NCBI RefSeq assembly: GCF_002954455.1
Contig: NZ_MSCC01000001.1
Span: 1,839,541 to 1,903,540 of the forward strand
Origin: Photobacterium aquimaris
GTDB lineage: Bacteria > Pseudomonadota > Gammaproteobacteria > Enterobacterales > Vibrionaceae
Reading direction: 5' to 3'
DNA: 64,000 nt
Shown here: positions 1 through 9,623 of the stretch, in pieces
Position numbering within the stretch: the stretch's first letter is position 1
How the letters are laid out: every line of letters begins with the position of its first letter
Program-made: the position numbers and the translations under genes
The notes under the pieces: model-generated
The model's input: the letters and a program-made list of their open reading frames with translations, nothing else
Database searches by the model: none
What the model was told of the DNA's origin: nothing

Positions 1-90
1 CATTTATCCGTAATAACAATACTGTCTATCATTGTGAGCACCCATCCAGCAATGTCAATACTGGTTTGAAGAGTTAGAACGTGTGATATG

Positions 91-156
91 AGGTAGAGGT
101 AGAGGTAGAGGTAGAGGTAGAGGTAGAGGTAGAGGTAGAGGTAGAGGTAGAGGTAG
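91..156. repeat. Perfect 6-bp tandem repeat, 11 copies of AGGTAG
   Basis: Eleven consecutive exact copies of AGGTAG occupy these 66 bases with no interruption. The repeat lies in non-coding AT-rich DNA but is itself purine-rich with strong strand asymmetry. Such perfect short arrays change copy number by slippage during replication. Whether it affects a promoter to its left cannot be judged from this window. Confidence 0.97.
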
Positions 157-976
157 AATATATAAAAAATAGCTTCAGTAATAAAACACCGAACAAAAAT
201 TGAACACCAAAATCAATATTAACAGTAAAAGTCACAATCTAGTATTAACACTAAATCCCCTTTGGACTTTATATTTTTATTACTGAAGCAAAACCAACGA
301 GTGCTGGGTTAAAAATCAAAACAGATATCGATACATATAAAATGTAATCATTTAACATTGTGTATTTCATCGCTTACTGACTAATGTTAGTAAAGATAGA
401 AGGCAATAATGAATACAGAAATACTTAATGCCGTTAAATAATAAGTAAAGGTCTATCAACAATAAATACTTACTAATGAATATATCACTAATAATATATA
501 ATCAAGAGTAATGCATCTCGATGTGATTTATTATGTGAACATAGGCATCACATTAACAAATAATAAAATATCTTTTACTTCAAATAGATACCAAATAACA
601 ATAACTCTTAATGAGTACGGATAAAATTAAAATTTATAATGTACGATAAAATAATTCATCGTTTTTTATGTCTTTTTACTAAAAAAACACTTTTTAATGA
701 GGCTTAATTATCCATACTTAGCAGATATCATTGATTTTAGAAGACAATATTCAATTATTGAATGCTGTAACGACTAATAAATTAACTATCATCCACAGCT
801 TTTCCAATATTTATAACTTTTAATATCACGCTACATATATTTATAATTACTCATTATTAGTAGCAATGTTGTGTTTATGTTCTTACCAGACGTCTGATTA
901 TCATTACGAATAGTGCCTATTTTGCCATTTTGAATTTTATCAACAGCCCTCAATTTAGCGACGATCATCAACATAG

Positions 977-999
977 TTATCCACAGAAATTGTGGACAA
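977..999. promoter_or_regulatory. Inverted pair of DnaA-box-like 9-mers
   Basis: TTATCCACA (977-985) is an exact match to the consensus DnaA box. TGTGGACAA (991-999) is, on the other strand, TTGTCCACA, one mismatch from it. The two face each other over 5 bases. A further near match, TCATCCACA, lies close to 790. This is seen directly; binding by DnaA is inference. No origin genes (mnmG, mioC, dnaA, rctB) are present here. Confidence 0.5.
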
Positions 1000-1061
1000 C
1001 AGCCAAAACACCAGATGATTAGGCACTTCTTAAAAATCAAGCCTTTTTAATGAAAAAAATT

Positions 1062-1085
1062 AAAAAAGCTAGCCTGATGGCTAGC
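1062..1085 (-). terminator. Rho-independent terminator of pepE
   Basis: The stem GCTAGCC / GGCTAGC has a 4-base loop. Read on the minus strand it is followed by six Ts. It lies 34 bases beyond the pepE stop codon. Confidence 0.85.
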
Positions 1086-1118
1086 CTTGTTTATCAGCAC
1101 AAAATAGTAACAATGCAC

Positions 1119-1856
1119 TCAGTAACTAAGATCCATTAAAAACTGCACATCATCGCCTGGTTGATAATAAACAGGTTCATTACCATAGCTAAAGAATTTT
1201 AATGGTTTACCATTCGCTGCATGATAACTAATATTATTATCAGCAATAGCTAACCATGTTCCTTCAGGAATACCAATAACCGGTTCATGCTTATTAATCT
1301 CAAGAAACTCTTGAATACGTTCATCACGGGTTTCACCCATATGACCTTCAACTGATGCTTCTAAATAGTGTGGATTAATTTGAAAAGGAACAAAGTTTAA
1401 TGATGATAAAATAGCACCAGTAACAATTGGCATATCATTAGTCGTACGGATCGTTGGACAACCAATATTGGTCCCTGCACTCCAACCAATATAAGCTTTA
1501 CCTTGTTTTAATACAGCTTTTCGAATGGGTCCAACAAGACCTAAATCATGCAAGGTTTTATTAAGTACCCATGTATTACCACCACTAACAATAATACCGT
1601 CAGCTTGTTCAATGGCTGCTACTGGATCTGGTGCATTGTGCAAACCTGTTGCAATGCAATCCAATCCTAACTTATCAAATGTTGCTTGAACTAATGCCAC
1701 TCGATCATCGTGGCTTGAACGAATAACTGCGTATGGAATGACTACAAAATGCTTAGCCCCAGTACGTTTAACTTGATCGATAATTGCATCTGCCGCAAAT
1801 TCCATTACGTGGGTATTTCCTGCAATTTTACCGTTACTGAGTAATAAAATATCCAT
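1119..1856 (-). CDS. pepE: Peptidase E (alpha-aspartyl dipeptidase)
   Basis: This is a cytoplasmic S51-family serine peptidase that cleaves dipeptides with N-terminal aspartate. The 245-residue product is slightly longer than the enterobacterial enzyme (229). The nucleophile motif GWSAG places the serine at residue 126; it is followed by the family signature CPTIRTTNDMP (Asp141) and QINPH (His163), matching the known Ser-Asp-His triad. The start ATG has an AGGATAG-like ribosome binding site. The gene stands alone, divergent from the rnf operon, with its own terminator. Confidence 0.96.
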   Translation of the reverse strand: MDILLLSNGKIAGNTHVMEFAADAIIDQVKRTGAKHFVVIPYAVIRSSHDDRVALVQATFDKLGLDCIATGLHNAPDPVAAIEQADGIIVSGGNTWVLNKTLHDLGLVGPIRKAVLKQGKAYIGWSAGTNIGCPTIRTTNDMPIVTGAILSSLNFVPFQINPHYLEASVEGHMGETRDERIQEFLEINKHEPVIGIPEGTWLAIADNNISYHAANGKPLKFFSYGNEPVYYQPGDDVQFLMDLSY

Positions 1857-2262
1857 TGTTCTATCCTATAAGCTATGTTTATTCATCAGGCGTGTTAACA
1901 CTAACACTATTTATATTTAACTCACTATATCAAACGCAAAATTAGCTATGTTTACAACCGACAAAATCACAATTTAAAAAAACTTCGATGAAAAACAGTC
2001 ATCCACTCATACCTATTAGCAGCTTGACTACTTAAAAAAAACACACTGCATACCATCACCACTCAAAAAAAACACATTTGATCAACAACTCAATTTTAAT
2101 AACAACGACAAAATAAGAATTATCGTTAACTAAAAACTTACTTTTCAATCAACTAGCTAAATTTAATACAATTAATAGATAAAACCCTACCCTTGAGGAG
2201 TTGTTATAGCGCTCACAAAATCAGATAATGTTAAGATCTCTTGCAATGATAATGAATTTGGT
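1857..2262. other. Divergent pepE/rnf intergenic region
   Basis: This 406-base AT-rich spacer must carry the promoters for pepE (left) and the rnf operon (right). A GAGGAG sequence at 2195-2200 looks like a Shine-Dalgarno, but it leads only to a 2-codon TTG frame. A 12-codon open frame (2228-2266) ends in a TGA that overlaps the rnfA ATG. I recognised no named regulator site. Confidence 0.5.
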
Positions 2263-2266
2263 ATGA
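2228..2266 (+). other. Possible 12-codon leader frame coupled to rnfA
   Basis: An ATG at 2228 opens 12 codons and stops at TGA 2264-2266, overlapping the rnfA ATG as ATGA. rnfA has no good Shine-Dalgarno of its own, so translational coupling is conceivable. The leader frame lacks a clear ribosome binding site as well, and the overlap may be chance. Confidence 0.2.
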
Positions 2267-2844
2267 CTGAATACCTGTTACTCCTCATCGGGACAGTGTT
2301 GGTTAACAACTTTGTACTCGTTAAATTCTTAGGTCTATGCCCTTTTATGGGTGTATCTAAGAAACTAGAAACAGCAATCGGAATGGGCTTAGCAACAACA
2401 TTTGTGCTAACCCTCGCTTCTGTGTGCGCATATCTCGTTGAAACCTACATTTTGGATCCTCTTGGCATCCAATATCTACGCACACTGAGCTTTATACTTG
2501 TGATCGCAGTAGTGGTGCAATTTACTGAAATGGTAGTTCATAAAACTAGCCCAACACTCTATCGTTTGCTGGGTATATTCTTACCATTGATCACGACTAA
2601 CTGTGCGGTATTGGGTGTGGCTTTATTAAATACCAATGAGCACCATAACTTTATCCAATCTGTCATTTATGGTTTTGGTGCTGCGGTGGGTTTCTCATTG
2701 GTATTAGTATTATTTGCTTCCATGCGTGAACGAATTGCAGCCGCTGATGTGCCTGCGCCCTTTAAAGGTGCATCTATTGCGATGATCACTGCAGGTCTTA
2801 TGTCTCTTGCCTTTATGGGCTTTACTGGATTGGTGAAATTGTAA
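2263..2844 (+). CDS. rnfA: Ion-translocating oxidoreductase complex subunit RnfA
   Basis: RnfA is an integral inner-membrane subunit of the Rnf complex, which couples electron transfer between ferredoxin and NAD to Na+ (in Vibrio) or H+ transport. The 193-residue product has the usual six hydrophobic segments and the conserved paired cysteine motifs FLGLCPFMG and TTNCAVLG. The length and the start [10 protein letters not shown] are as in Vibrio. It is the first gene of rnfABCDGE; its stop codon overlaps the rnfB start by one base (TAATG), indicating coupling. The Shine-Dalgarno is weak. Confidence 0.97.
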   Translation: MTEYLLLLIGTVLVNNFVLVKFLGLCPFMGVSKKLETAIGMGLATTFVLTLASVCAYLVETYILDPLGIQYLRTLSFILVIAVVVQFTEMVVHKTSPTLYRLLGIFLPLITTNCAVLGVALLNTNEHHNFIQSVIYGFGAAVGFSLVLVLFASMRERIAAADVPAPFKGASIAMITAGLMSLAFMGFTGLVKL

Positions 2845-3428
2845 TGAGCGGGATCTTAATTGCTGCCATTGTGCTCGCAGTATTAGCTGCAATATTTGGC
2901 ATTATTTTAGGTTTTGCTTCAGTACGTTTCAAAGTTGAAGCTGATCCAATTGTTGAGCAAATTGATGCCATTTTACCGCAAACACAATGTGGTCAATGTG
3001 GGTTTCCGGGTTGTCGTCCTTATGCTGAAGCTATTGCTAATGGTGAAATCATTAATAAATGCCCACCAGGCGGCCAAGCAACCATTGAGAAACTGGCTGA
3101 TTTAATGGGTGTTGAAGTGCCTCAAGCTTCTGATAAAGTCACCAACAGCATTAAAAAAGTCGCTTTTATTCATGAAGATATGTGTATTGGTTGCACCAAG
3201 TGTATTCAAGCGTGCCCTGTTGATGCCATTGTTGGCGGCACTAAAGCAATCCACACTGTAATAAAAGACGAATGTACAGGCTGCGATCTTTGTGTTTCTC
3301 CTTGCCCTACTGACTGTATTGAAATGATCCCTGTTGAAGAAACACCGGATAACTGGAAATGGCAACTCAACCAAATACCCGTGGTTAATATTGCTGCGAC
3401 AGCGAATGTAGAAAAGGTTAAGCCGTAG
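2844..3428 (+). CDS. rnfB: Electron transport complex subunit RnfB (multi-cluster ferredoxin)
   Basis: RnfB is the Rnf entry subunit, anchored by one N-terminal membrane helix (about residues 5-25). After it comes a four-Cys Fe-S domain (CGQCGFPGC, then a later Cys in NKCPPGG), followed by two [4Fe-4S] ferredoxin motifs, [12 protein letters not shown] and [12 protein letters not shown]. The 194-residue length is normal. It overlaps rnfA by one base and is followed two bases later by rnfC. Confidence 0.97.
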   Translation: MSGILIAAIVLAVLAAIFGIILGFASVRFKVEADPIVEQIDAILPQTQCGQCGFPGCRPYAEAIANGEIINKCPPGGQATIEKLADLMGVEVPQASDKVTNSIKKVAFIHEDMCIGCTKCIQACPVDAIVGGTKAIHTVIKDECTGCDLCVSPCPTDCIEMIPVEETPDNWKWQLNQIPVVNIAATANVEKVKP

Positions 3429-3430
3429 TC

Positions 3431-5791
3431 ATGCTCTCAATTATTGAACAAATTAAACAAGGCAAGCTGTGGGATTTCCATGGCGGCATTCATCCTGCTG
3501 AAAACAAACTATTGTCAAGTAAGCAACCGATCAAAGCTGCGGGCATTCCAAGTGAATTGGTATTACCGTTAAAACAACATATCGGCTCTCGTGGCGACAT
3601 TATTGTCAACATCGGCGATCACGTACTAAAAGGCCAACCACTAACGCAAGGTGATATTGCGATGTGTGTGCCTATTCACGCACCGAGCTCTGGCACGATT
3701 ACTGCGATAGAACAACGTACCACCGCTCACCCTTCAGGCTTAACTGATCTATCTATTGTTATCTCAACCGACCACCAAGATACTTGGTGTCGTGGCACAC
3801 AATATCCTGATTATCAAGATCGTGATCCTGCTGAACTTATTGAAGCGATTCGACTTGCTGGTATTGCTGGCTTAGGTGGCGCAGGTTTTCCTACTGCACG
3901 AAAACTGCAAGGTGGTTTAGGTAACGTTGATATTTTAATTATCAATGCCGCAGAATGTGAACCTTATATCACAGCCGATGACAGACTAATGCAAGACTAT
4001 GCCGATGAAGTTATTGAAGGCATTCGTATTTTATGTCATATCATCGCGCCTAAATTAACCATCATTGGTATTGAGGATAATAAGCCCGATGCCATTAAAG
4101 CATTAGAAGCTTGTGTCAGCGAAGATGATAATATTCTTATTCGCGTGATTCCGACTAAATACCCTTCTGGTAGCTCCAAGCAATTAGTTAAGATCTTAAC
4201 TGGCCGCGAAGTACCAAGCCAAGCACGTTCAACCTCAATTGGGGTTATTATGCAAAACGTGGGAACGGCATTTGCGATTAAACGTGCGATTGTTGACGGT
4301 GAACCATTAATTGAACGCGTAGTAACATTAACCGGTGAAGCCTTTAAAGAACGTGGTAATGTGTTTGCGTTATTAGGAACGCCAATTGCGTACTTGCTTG
4401 AGAAATTTGGCTATCAAGCCGATAAAAAATATCCTCGAGTGATTATTGGTGGCTCACTAATGGGCTTTACACTGCCTCATGCAAATGTGCCTATCACCAA
4501 AATTACTAACTGTATTTTAACACCTAAGCGTAAAGAATTACCGTTACATACCTATGAAATGGCTTGTATTCGCTGTTCAGCCTGTGCCGATGCTTGTCCA
4601 TCATCATTGTTACCACAACAATTACAATGGTATGCCAAAGATAAAAACTACGAAAAATGTGAAGAATATAATTTAAGTGACTGTATTGAATGTGGCGCTT
4701 GTGCTTATGTTTGTCCGAGTGAAATTCCGTTAGTACAGTATTACCGTCAAGCCAAAGCTGAAATTTGGGAACGTAAACAAGACGAAATGAGTGCTGAACG
4801 TGCTCGTCAGCGTTTCGAAGCTAAACAACAGCGTATGGAACGCGATAAAGCTGAACGTGAAAACCGCTTTGCTAAAGCAGCCACCGATCGTCGTCAGCAA
4901 ATGGCAACAACAGGTGGTGACGATGCCGTTGCAGCCGCTATTGCCCGTGTTAAAGCGAAACAAGCTGCCGCAACCGACACTGCACCAGCAGCGGTTAAAC
5001 CGGCAGTAGCAGCTGCGATAGCAAAAGCAAAAGCGAGGCAAGCAGCTTCTACATCAGAAGCAAATGCAGTACCAGATAACAGCGAAATGGCAGCACTGCG
5101 TAAACAACGAAAACTGCAAGCACGTGAACAAAAAGCAGCGAAACATGCAGAGTTAATGCAGCAACAAACGGATACAGAACAACCTACAGAGCAAGTAACA
5201 GATAAAAAAGATGCTGTTGCTGCAGCTGTTGCACGCGCTAAAGCCCGTAAAGCAGCCCAGCAACAACAAGCAACATCTGCTGTTGAGCCTACGACTGAAG
5301 TAAACACTGACGTTGCAAGCGATCCTAAAAAAGCCGCTGTCGCCGCAGCTGTTGCACGCGCTAAAGCCCGTAAAGCTGCTCAACAGACACCATCAACCCC
5401 TGCCGCAGAAGCTACGGCTGAAGTAAACGCTAACGTTGAAAGCGATCCTAAAAAAGCCGCTGTCGCTGCTGCTGTTGCACGCGCTAAAGCCCGTAAAGCC
5501 GCTCAACAAGAGCAAGCAACCGCAGCTTCTGAGCCTACGACTGAAGTGAACACTGACGTTGCAAGCGACCCTAAAAAAGCCGCTGTCGCTGCTGCTGTTG
5601 CACGCGCTAAAGCCCGTAAAGCTGCTCAACAGGCACCATCAACCCCTGCCGCAGAAGCTACGGCTGAAGTGAACGCTAACGTTGAAAGCGATCCTAAAAA
5701 AGCCGCTGTCGCTGCTGCCGTTGCACGCGCTAAAGCCCGTAAAGCAGCTCAGCAAGTCCATAAAGTACAACCTAACATTGAGGAAGAATAA
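3431..5791 (+). CDS. rnfC: Electron transport complex subunit RnfC with repetitive Ala/Lys-rich tail
   Basis: RnfC is the NADH/FMN-binding peripheral subunit of the Rnf complex. The first 450 residues hold the NuoF-like nucleotide-binding core ([12 protein letters not shown]) and two [4Fe-4S] motifs, with Cys 379-382-385-389 and 418-421-424-428. The rest, from about residue 450 to 786, is a charged coiled region with seven copies of a VAAA(V/I)ARAKAR-type motif, five of them in an exact 41-residue period. Such Ala/Lys-rich tails are known in gammaproteobacterial RnfC, and their length varies between strains. rnfD follows two bases after the stop. Confidence 0.97.
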   Translation: MLSIIEQIKQGKLWDFHGGIHPAENKLLSSKQPIKAAGIPSELVLPLKQHIGSRGDIIVNIGDHVLKGQPLTQGDIAMCVPIHAPSSGTITAIEQRTTAHPSGLTDLSIVISTDHQDTWCRGTQYPDYQDRDPAELIEAIRLAGIAGLGGAGFPTARKLQGGLGNVDILIINAAECEPYITADDRLMQDYADEVIEGIRILCHIIAPKLTIIGIEDNKPDAIKALEACVSEDDNILIRVIPTKYPSGSSKQLVKILTGREVPSQARSTSIGVIMQNVGTAFAIKRAIVDGEPLIERVVTLTGEAFKERGNVFALLGTPIAYLLEKFGYQADKKYPRVIIGGSLMGFTLPHANVPITKITNCILTPKRKELPLHTYEMACIRCSACADACPSSLLPQQLQWYAKDKNYEKCEEYNLSDCIECGACAYVCPSEIPLVQYYRQAKAEIWERKQDEMSAERARQRFEAKQQRMERDKAERENRFAKAATDRRQQMATTGGDDAVAAAIARVKAKQAAATDTAPAAVKPAVAAAIAKAKARQAASTSEANAVPDNSEMAALRKQRKLQAREQKAAKHAELMQQQTDTEQPTEQVTDKKDAVAAAVARAKARKAAQQQQATSAVEPTTEVNTDVASDPKKAAVAAAVARAKARKAAQQTPSTPAAEATAEVNANVESDPKKAAVAAAVARAKARKAAQQEQATAASEPTTEVNTDVASDPKKAAVAAAVARAKARKAAQQAPSTPAAEATAEVNANVESDPKKAAVAAAVARAKARKAAQQVHKVQPNIEEE
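5210..5760 (+). repeat. 123-bp coding tandem repeat in rnfC (about 4.5 copies)
   Basis: Units begin at 5210, 5333, 5456, 5579 and 5702 with an exact 123-bp (41-codon) period, the last one partial. Units 1 and 3 share one linker type ([16 protein letters not shown]) and units 2 and 4 another ([16 protein letters not shown]). The array is therefore a duplicated 246-bp pair with very high DNA identity, as expected from a recent unequal exchange. Confidence 0.95.
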
Positions 5792-5793
5792 TC

Positions 5794-6840
5794 GTGGCTT
5801 TTAATATTGCCAGCTCACCCCATGCACATAATCGTCGTAGTACGAGTGTCATCATGCGTACGGTTATTTTATGCGCAATGTTTGGCGTTGTTGCTCAATG
5901 CTACTTTTTTGGTCTTGGAACCCTGATCCAAATCGTTTTCGCATCTATCTGCGCGATTATATTTGAAGTCATCGTACTAAAATTACGCCAACGTCCATTA
6001 GCACCTTATCTGCGTGATAATACTGCACTGTTAACGGGGGTATTGATTGGTATTTCAATTCCACCTTTAGCACCATGGTGGATCACTGTTATCGGGGTAT
6101 TCTTTGCTATCGTAATCGCAAAGCACCTGTATGGTGGTATGGGACAGAACTTATTTAACCCAGCAATGGTTGCCTATGTTGTATTGTTAATCTCATTCCC
6201 AGTTCAGATGACAACCTGGTTACCACCGGTATCATTAAGTGCTAATCCCGTTACCTTTATGGATAGTTTGTCTGCCATTTTCACTGGCTTTACCCCTGAT
6301 GGCTTTAGTGTTCAACAGCTGAAAATGTCCGTTGATGGTTATACCATGGCGACACCATTAGACACGCTAAAAACCTCATTAAAAACAGGTATGACCGTTG
6401 CTGAAGCGATGAAAAAACCAGTGTATGGCACATTGGCCGGCGTTGGTTGGGAGTGGGTTAACATTGGCTTCTTATTAGGCGGTTTATTACTGCTTAAATT
6501 ACGTGTTATTCAATGGCACATTCCTGTTGCAATGCTGAGTTCATTATTCGTAATTAGCAGCATTATTTATGTCATAGATCCAACCGTTGCCGCGTCACCG
6601 CTATTACATATGTTCTCTGGTGCAACAATGTTGGGTGCATTCTTTATAGCAACCGACCCCGTTACCGCATCAACAACAATAAAAGGCCGACTGATCTTTG
6701 GTGCTTTTATTGGCGTAATGATCTATTTGATCCGAACTTGGGGTGGCTTTCCTGATGGGGTTGCTTTTGCGGTATTGTTGGGTAATTTATGTGTACCTAT
6801 CATTGATTACTACACCCGCCCACGCACTTACGGACACTAA
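5794..6840 (+). CDS. rnfD: Electron transport complex subunit RnfD
   Basis: RnfD is an integral membrane subunit that carries covalently bound FMN. The 348-residue product has multiple hydrophobic segments and the flavinylation motif DGYTMAT with the acceptor threonine at residue 187, the position reported for Vibrio cholerae RnfD. A second conserved stretch, [15 protein letters not shown], lies near the C terminus. The start is GTG at 5794, with GAGGAAG (5780-5786) as ribosome binding site, located inside the end of rnfC. Confidence 0.97.
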   Translation: MAFNIASSPHAHNRRSTSVIMRTVILCAMFGVVAQCYFFGLGTLIQIVFASICAIIFEVIVLKLRQRPLAPYLRDNTALLTGVLIGISIPPLAPWWITVIGVFFAIVIAKHLYGGMGQNLFNPAMVAYVVLLISFPVQMTTWLPPVSLSANPVTFMDSLSAIFTGFTPDGFSVQQLKMSVDGYTMATPLDTLKTSLKTGMTVAEAMKKPVYGTLAGVGWEWVNIGFLLGGLLLLKLRVIQWHIPVAMLSSLFVISSIIYVIDPTVAASPLLHMFSGATMLGAFFIATDPVTASTTIKGRLIFGAFIGVMIYLIRTWGGFPDGVAFAVLLGNLCVPIIDYYTRPRTYGH

Positions 6841-6842
6841 TA

Positions 6843-7487
6843 ATGAGTATGACCATGTTTAAATCAATGAAAAAAAATGGTTTGATTCTAGCAATTTTTG
6901 CTTTGTTATCAACGGCATTAGTTTCTCTTACTCACTATTTCACCGCTGATCGTATTTTTCAGCAACAACAGCAACAGTTATTGAATACCTTAAACCAAGT
7001 TATTCCTGTTAGTAGTCACAATAATTTACTTTATAAGCGCTGTACCTTAGTTAAAAACCTGCAATATATCGGTACCAAAACGGCAATGCCGGCTTATATC
7101 GCGACCAAAGATGGTAAGCCTACAGGTATTGCTATTGAAGGTATTGCTCCTGATGGTTATAGCGGTGCGATTAAACTGATTGTTGGACTTGATACGAAAG
7201 GGGTTATCACTGGTGTACGTATTCTAGAGCAGCATGAAACACCGGGACTTGGTGATAAAATTGAAACCTCTGTCAGTGACTGGATCTATAGTTTTACTGG
7301 TAAGCGTGTTAATGGTGCCAACGATCCTAAGTTTCATGTACGTAAAGATGGCGGTGAATTTGACCAATTTACAGGAGCGACGATTACACCGCGTGCTGTG
7401 GTAAAAGCCGTCAAAAATATATCGTTGTACTGGCAAAATAATCAGCAGCAAATTCTTAGCCAGCCACTAGACTGTCCGAGTGAATAA
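6843..7487 (+). CDS. rnfG: Electron transport complex subunit RnfG
   Basis: RnfG is a mostly periplasmic subunit anchored by one N-terminal helix (about residues 12-32), carrying covalent FMN. The motif DQFTGAT gives the flavinylated threonine at residue 180 with the start used here. A second in-frame ATG at 6855 (MFKSMKK) would shorten the protein by four residues. The length of 214 is normal. It lies between rnfD and rnfE with gaps of two bases on each side. Flavin attachment would need the flavin transferase ApbE, which is not in the window. Confidence 0.96.
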   Translation: MSMTMFKSMKKNGLILAIFALLSTALVSLTHYFTADRIFQQQQQQLLNTLNQVIPVSSHNNLLYKRCTLVKNLQYIGTKTAMPAYIATKDGKPTGIAIEGIAPDGYSGAIKLIVGLDTKGVITGVRILEQHETPGLGDKIETSVSDWIYSFTGKRVNGANDPKFHVRKDGGEFDQFTGATITPRAVVKAVKNISLYWQNNQQQILSQPLDCPSE

Positions 7488-7489
7488 TT

Positions 7490-8191
7490 ATGACCACATC
7501 TTATAAAGAGTTGATGAAAAATGGTTTATGGTATAACAACCCGACAGTAGTACAGCTGTTAGGTCTATGTCCATTACTGGCGGTATCATCAACCGCAACC
7601 AACGCATTAGGTTTAGGACTTGCCACTACCATGGTATTGGTGATGTCTAATTTTACCATTTCAGTAATTCGAAAATTAGTGCCGTCAGAAATACGTATTC
7701 CAGTATTCGTGATGATCATTGCATCACTGGTAACGTGCGTACAATTATTAATGAATGCCTATGTTTATGGTTTATATAAATCATTAGGTATCTTCATTCC
7801 TTTGATCGTAACTAACTGTATTATTATTGGTCGAGCTGAAGCTTTTGCTTCTAAAAACAAACCATTGCCTGCTGTTTTAGACGGTTTATGGATGGGGCTT
7901 GGTATGACATCTGCCCTGTTTTTACTGGGTGCGATGCGTGAAATCTTAAGTAAAGGTTCATTGTTTGATGGCGCTAACCGTTTATTAGGCGATTGGGCAT
8001 CAGTACTGCATATTCAAATATTTCATTTTGATAGCAGTTTTTTACTGGCGATGTTACCACCAGGTGCTTTCCTTGGTGTCGGTTTCATGATTGCAGTGAA
8101 AAATGTTATTGATAAATATAAAGCCGATAAGCAATCTGCGTTAGAACAACAACCCAAAGTAGAGCGTGCTCATATTACTGATGTTAAGTAA
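7490..8191 (+). CDS. rnfE: Electron transport complex subunit RnfE
   Basis: RnfE is an integral membrane subunit related to RnfA; the two form the pseudosymmetric ion channel half. The paired motif [11 protein letters not shown] and [13 protein letters not shown] are typical. The 233-residue product has six hydrophobic segments and a hydrophilic C-terminal tail. It is the last gene of the operon and is followed by a terminator at 8219-8242. Confidence 0.97.
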   Translation: MTTSYKELMKNGLWYNNPTVVQLLGLCPLLAVSSTATNALGLGLATTMVLVMSNFTISVIRKLVPSEIRIPVFVMIIASLVTCVQLLMNAYVYGLYKSLGIFIPLIVTNCIIIGRAEAFASKNKPLPAVLDGLWMGLGMTSALFLLGAMREILSKGSLFDGANRLLGDWASVLHIQIFHFDSSFLLAMLPPGAFLGVGFMIAVKNVIDKYKADKQSALEQQPKVERAHITDVK

Positions 8192-8218
8192 TATTGTTAT
8201 TGTTATCTACTTATAATA

Positions 8219-8242
8219 AAACTGGCTTTCGGGCCAGTTTTT
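8219..8242 (+). terminator. Rho-independent terminator of the rnf operon
   Basis: The stem AAACTGGC / GCCAGTTT has a 6-base loop and a short T run. It lies 28 bases after the rnfE stop, so nth probably has its own promoter as well. Confidence 0.85.
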
Positions 8243-8347
8243 ACTATTGATATATCTATAATTATAATCACAATTGTAACTATTACCGTTCGGTGCTCAC
8301 CCTCAACAATAATGGTGATATTTACACTACGTTTGTCAGGAAAGACT

Positions 8348-8983
8348 ATGAATAATCAAAAACGGGTTCAGATATTAGAACGATTACAAGCTGAAAATCC
8401 ACACCCACAAACTGAACTTCATTGGACAACACCATTTGAGCTATTAATCTCGGTGTTGCTATCAGCCCAAGCGACTGACGTTAGTGTCAACAAAGCCACA
8501 GATAAACTTTACCCTATCGCCAATACTCCCCAAGCTATCTTTGATCTTGGTATTGATGGTGTGAAGCAATATATAAAAACCATTGGCTTATTTAATTCTA
8601 AAGCTGAAAACGTCATCAAAACATGCCGTATTCTATTAGATAAACACAATGGAAAAATCCCTGAAAATCGCGAAGCATTAGAAGCATTACCTGGTGTCGG
8701 TCGAAAAACTGCTAATGTCGTCCTTAACACAGCCTTTGGTTGGCCAACTATTGCAGTTGATACCCATATTTTTCGAGTTTGTAATCGCACGAAATTTGCG
8801 ATGGGGAAAAATGTTGAGCAAGTGGAAGAAAAATTGCTAAAAGTTGTTCCGGCTGCGTTTAAAGTCGATGTCCACCACTGGCTAATTTTGCATGGTCGCT
8901 ATACCTGCATCGCACGTAAACCTCGCTGCGGTAGCTGTATTATTGAAGATTTATGCGAGTACAAAGACAAAATAGAAATCTAA
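8348..8983 (+). CDS. nth: Endonuclease III
   Basis: This is the DNA glycosylase/AP lyase of base excision repair that removes oxidised pyrimidines. With the ATG at 8348 (AGGAAAG ribosome binding site) it has 211 residues, the E. coli length. Catalytic Lys120 and Asp138 are present in LPGVGRKTANVVLN and AVDTHIFR. The C-terminal [4Fe-4S] loop has Cys187, 194, 197 and 203. An upstream in-frame start at 8312 is unlikely. nth next to rnf is conserved across many gammaproteobacteria. Confidence 0.97.
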   Translation: MNNQKRVQILERLQAENPHPQTELHWTTPFELLISVLLSAQATDVSVNKATDKLYPIANTPQAIFDLGIDGVKQYIKTIGLFNSKAENVIKTCRILLDKHNGKIPENREALEALPGVGRKTANVVLNTAFGWPTIAVDTHIFRVCNRTKFAMGKNVEQVEEKLLKVVPAAFKVDVHHWLILHGRYTCIARKPRCGSCIIEDLCEYKDKIEI

Positions 8984-9031
8984 CATCGCTTTGATATTGG
9001 TATATCTATTTCATCCATAATCGTCACCAAC

Positions 9032-9060
9032 AAAAAAGGAGCATTAAAATGCTCCTTTTT
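9032..9060. terminator. Bidirectional terminator between nth and the 9080 gene
   Basis: AAAAAGGAGCATT and AATGCTCCTTTTT pair over a 2-base loop, with A and T runs on both sides. It serves nth on the plus strand and the convergent gene on the minus strand. Confidence 0.9.
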
Positions 9061-9079
9061 GAGGCTAATAATCTAGTTA

Positions 9080-9529
9080 TTACAATGGTGTACAGTCAAT
9101 ATTAAAGCCATTTTGTTTACGTTTAGCGGCAAGCTCTGCAGCCCCTTTACCAAGCGCATTTAATAACTCATCACGTTGTTGAGGTGAGACTTTTTTACCA
9201 CTAGCATCAAGAGATTGCTGTAATTCTATTGCTGCTTTTTGCTTATCGCCTTGAAGGTAGCTTTCTTGGGCAAGGGCGATATAAGCCATACTTCGTGCTA
9301 AAGGCTGACCTTCATGACCTAGCGCCTGTAATTCAGTTGCCGCACCAGGTTTACACAATTGTTGATTTTTTATTGCTTCAGCAACGGGCTTTAAATCTAC
9401 TTTAACGACTTTGTTGAGCACTTCCTTGGTGGTATCTATTGCCACATTCTCAACCGTGGTAGTGAACATTTTTATACCAGCAATTACTGCGACAATAATT
9501 ACGATACCGATTAATAGACGCTTATTCAT
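9080..9529 (-). CDS. Uncharacterised membrane-anchored protein
   Basis: I do not recognise this family. The 149-residue product has one N-terminal hydrophobic segment (about residues 4-21, IGIVIIVAVIAGIKMF). An amphipathic, Ala/Gln/Glu-rich helical body follows that looks like tetratricopeptide-type helices (about 70-130). Two cysteines lie far apart (KNQQLCKPG and NIDCTPL). Topology suggests an inner-membrane anchor with a periplasmic domain. The start has a good AAGGA ribosome binding site. It may share a transcript with the upstream motY gene, 94 bases away. Confidence 0.75.
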   Translation of the reverse strand: MNKRLLIGIVIIVAVIAGIKMFTTTVENVAIDTTKEVLNKVVKVDLKPVAEAIKNQQLCKPGAATELQALGHEGQPLARSMAYIALAQESYLQGDKQKAAIELQQSLDASGKKVSPQQRDELLNALGKGAAELAAKRKQNGFNIDCTPL

Positions 9530-9623
9530 ATTTAAATCCTTATTCGCTGATCAACAGCATTATCATAAAGGTGTTATCAATAACCTATGTCAACAGACGA
9601 TTAACATTGCGCTCATAATGAGT

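Larger units (their letters stand above)
1..1061. other. AT-rich non-coding region at the left edge
   Basis: No convincing gene is visible in this 1.06 kb. It is strongly AT-rich and holds a perfect hexamer tandem repeat near its left end and two DnaA-box-like 9-mers facing each other near its right end. The only open frame of any length (831-1040, minus strand) has an unlikely composition and no ribosome binding site. What lies to the left of base 1 is unknown, so this may be a promoter or leader of a neighbouring gene. Confidence 0.6.

Noticed and set aside
831..1040. 69-codon open frame on the minus strand
   Set aside because: No ribosome binding site, unusual composition, and it overlaps the DnaA-box-like sites. 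Nothing supports it as a gene.
1..1061. Chromosomal replication origin
   Set aside because: DnaA-like boxes and AT-richness are present, but there are too few boxes, no GATC cluster and none of the usual neighbours (mnmG, mioC, rctB).
4730..5629. Several Cys/Ser-rich antisense open frames opposite the rnfC repeat tail
   Set aside because: They are the mirror of the repetitive Ala/Lys codons (GCN/AAR read backwards) and have no start signals.
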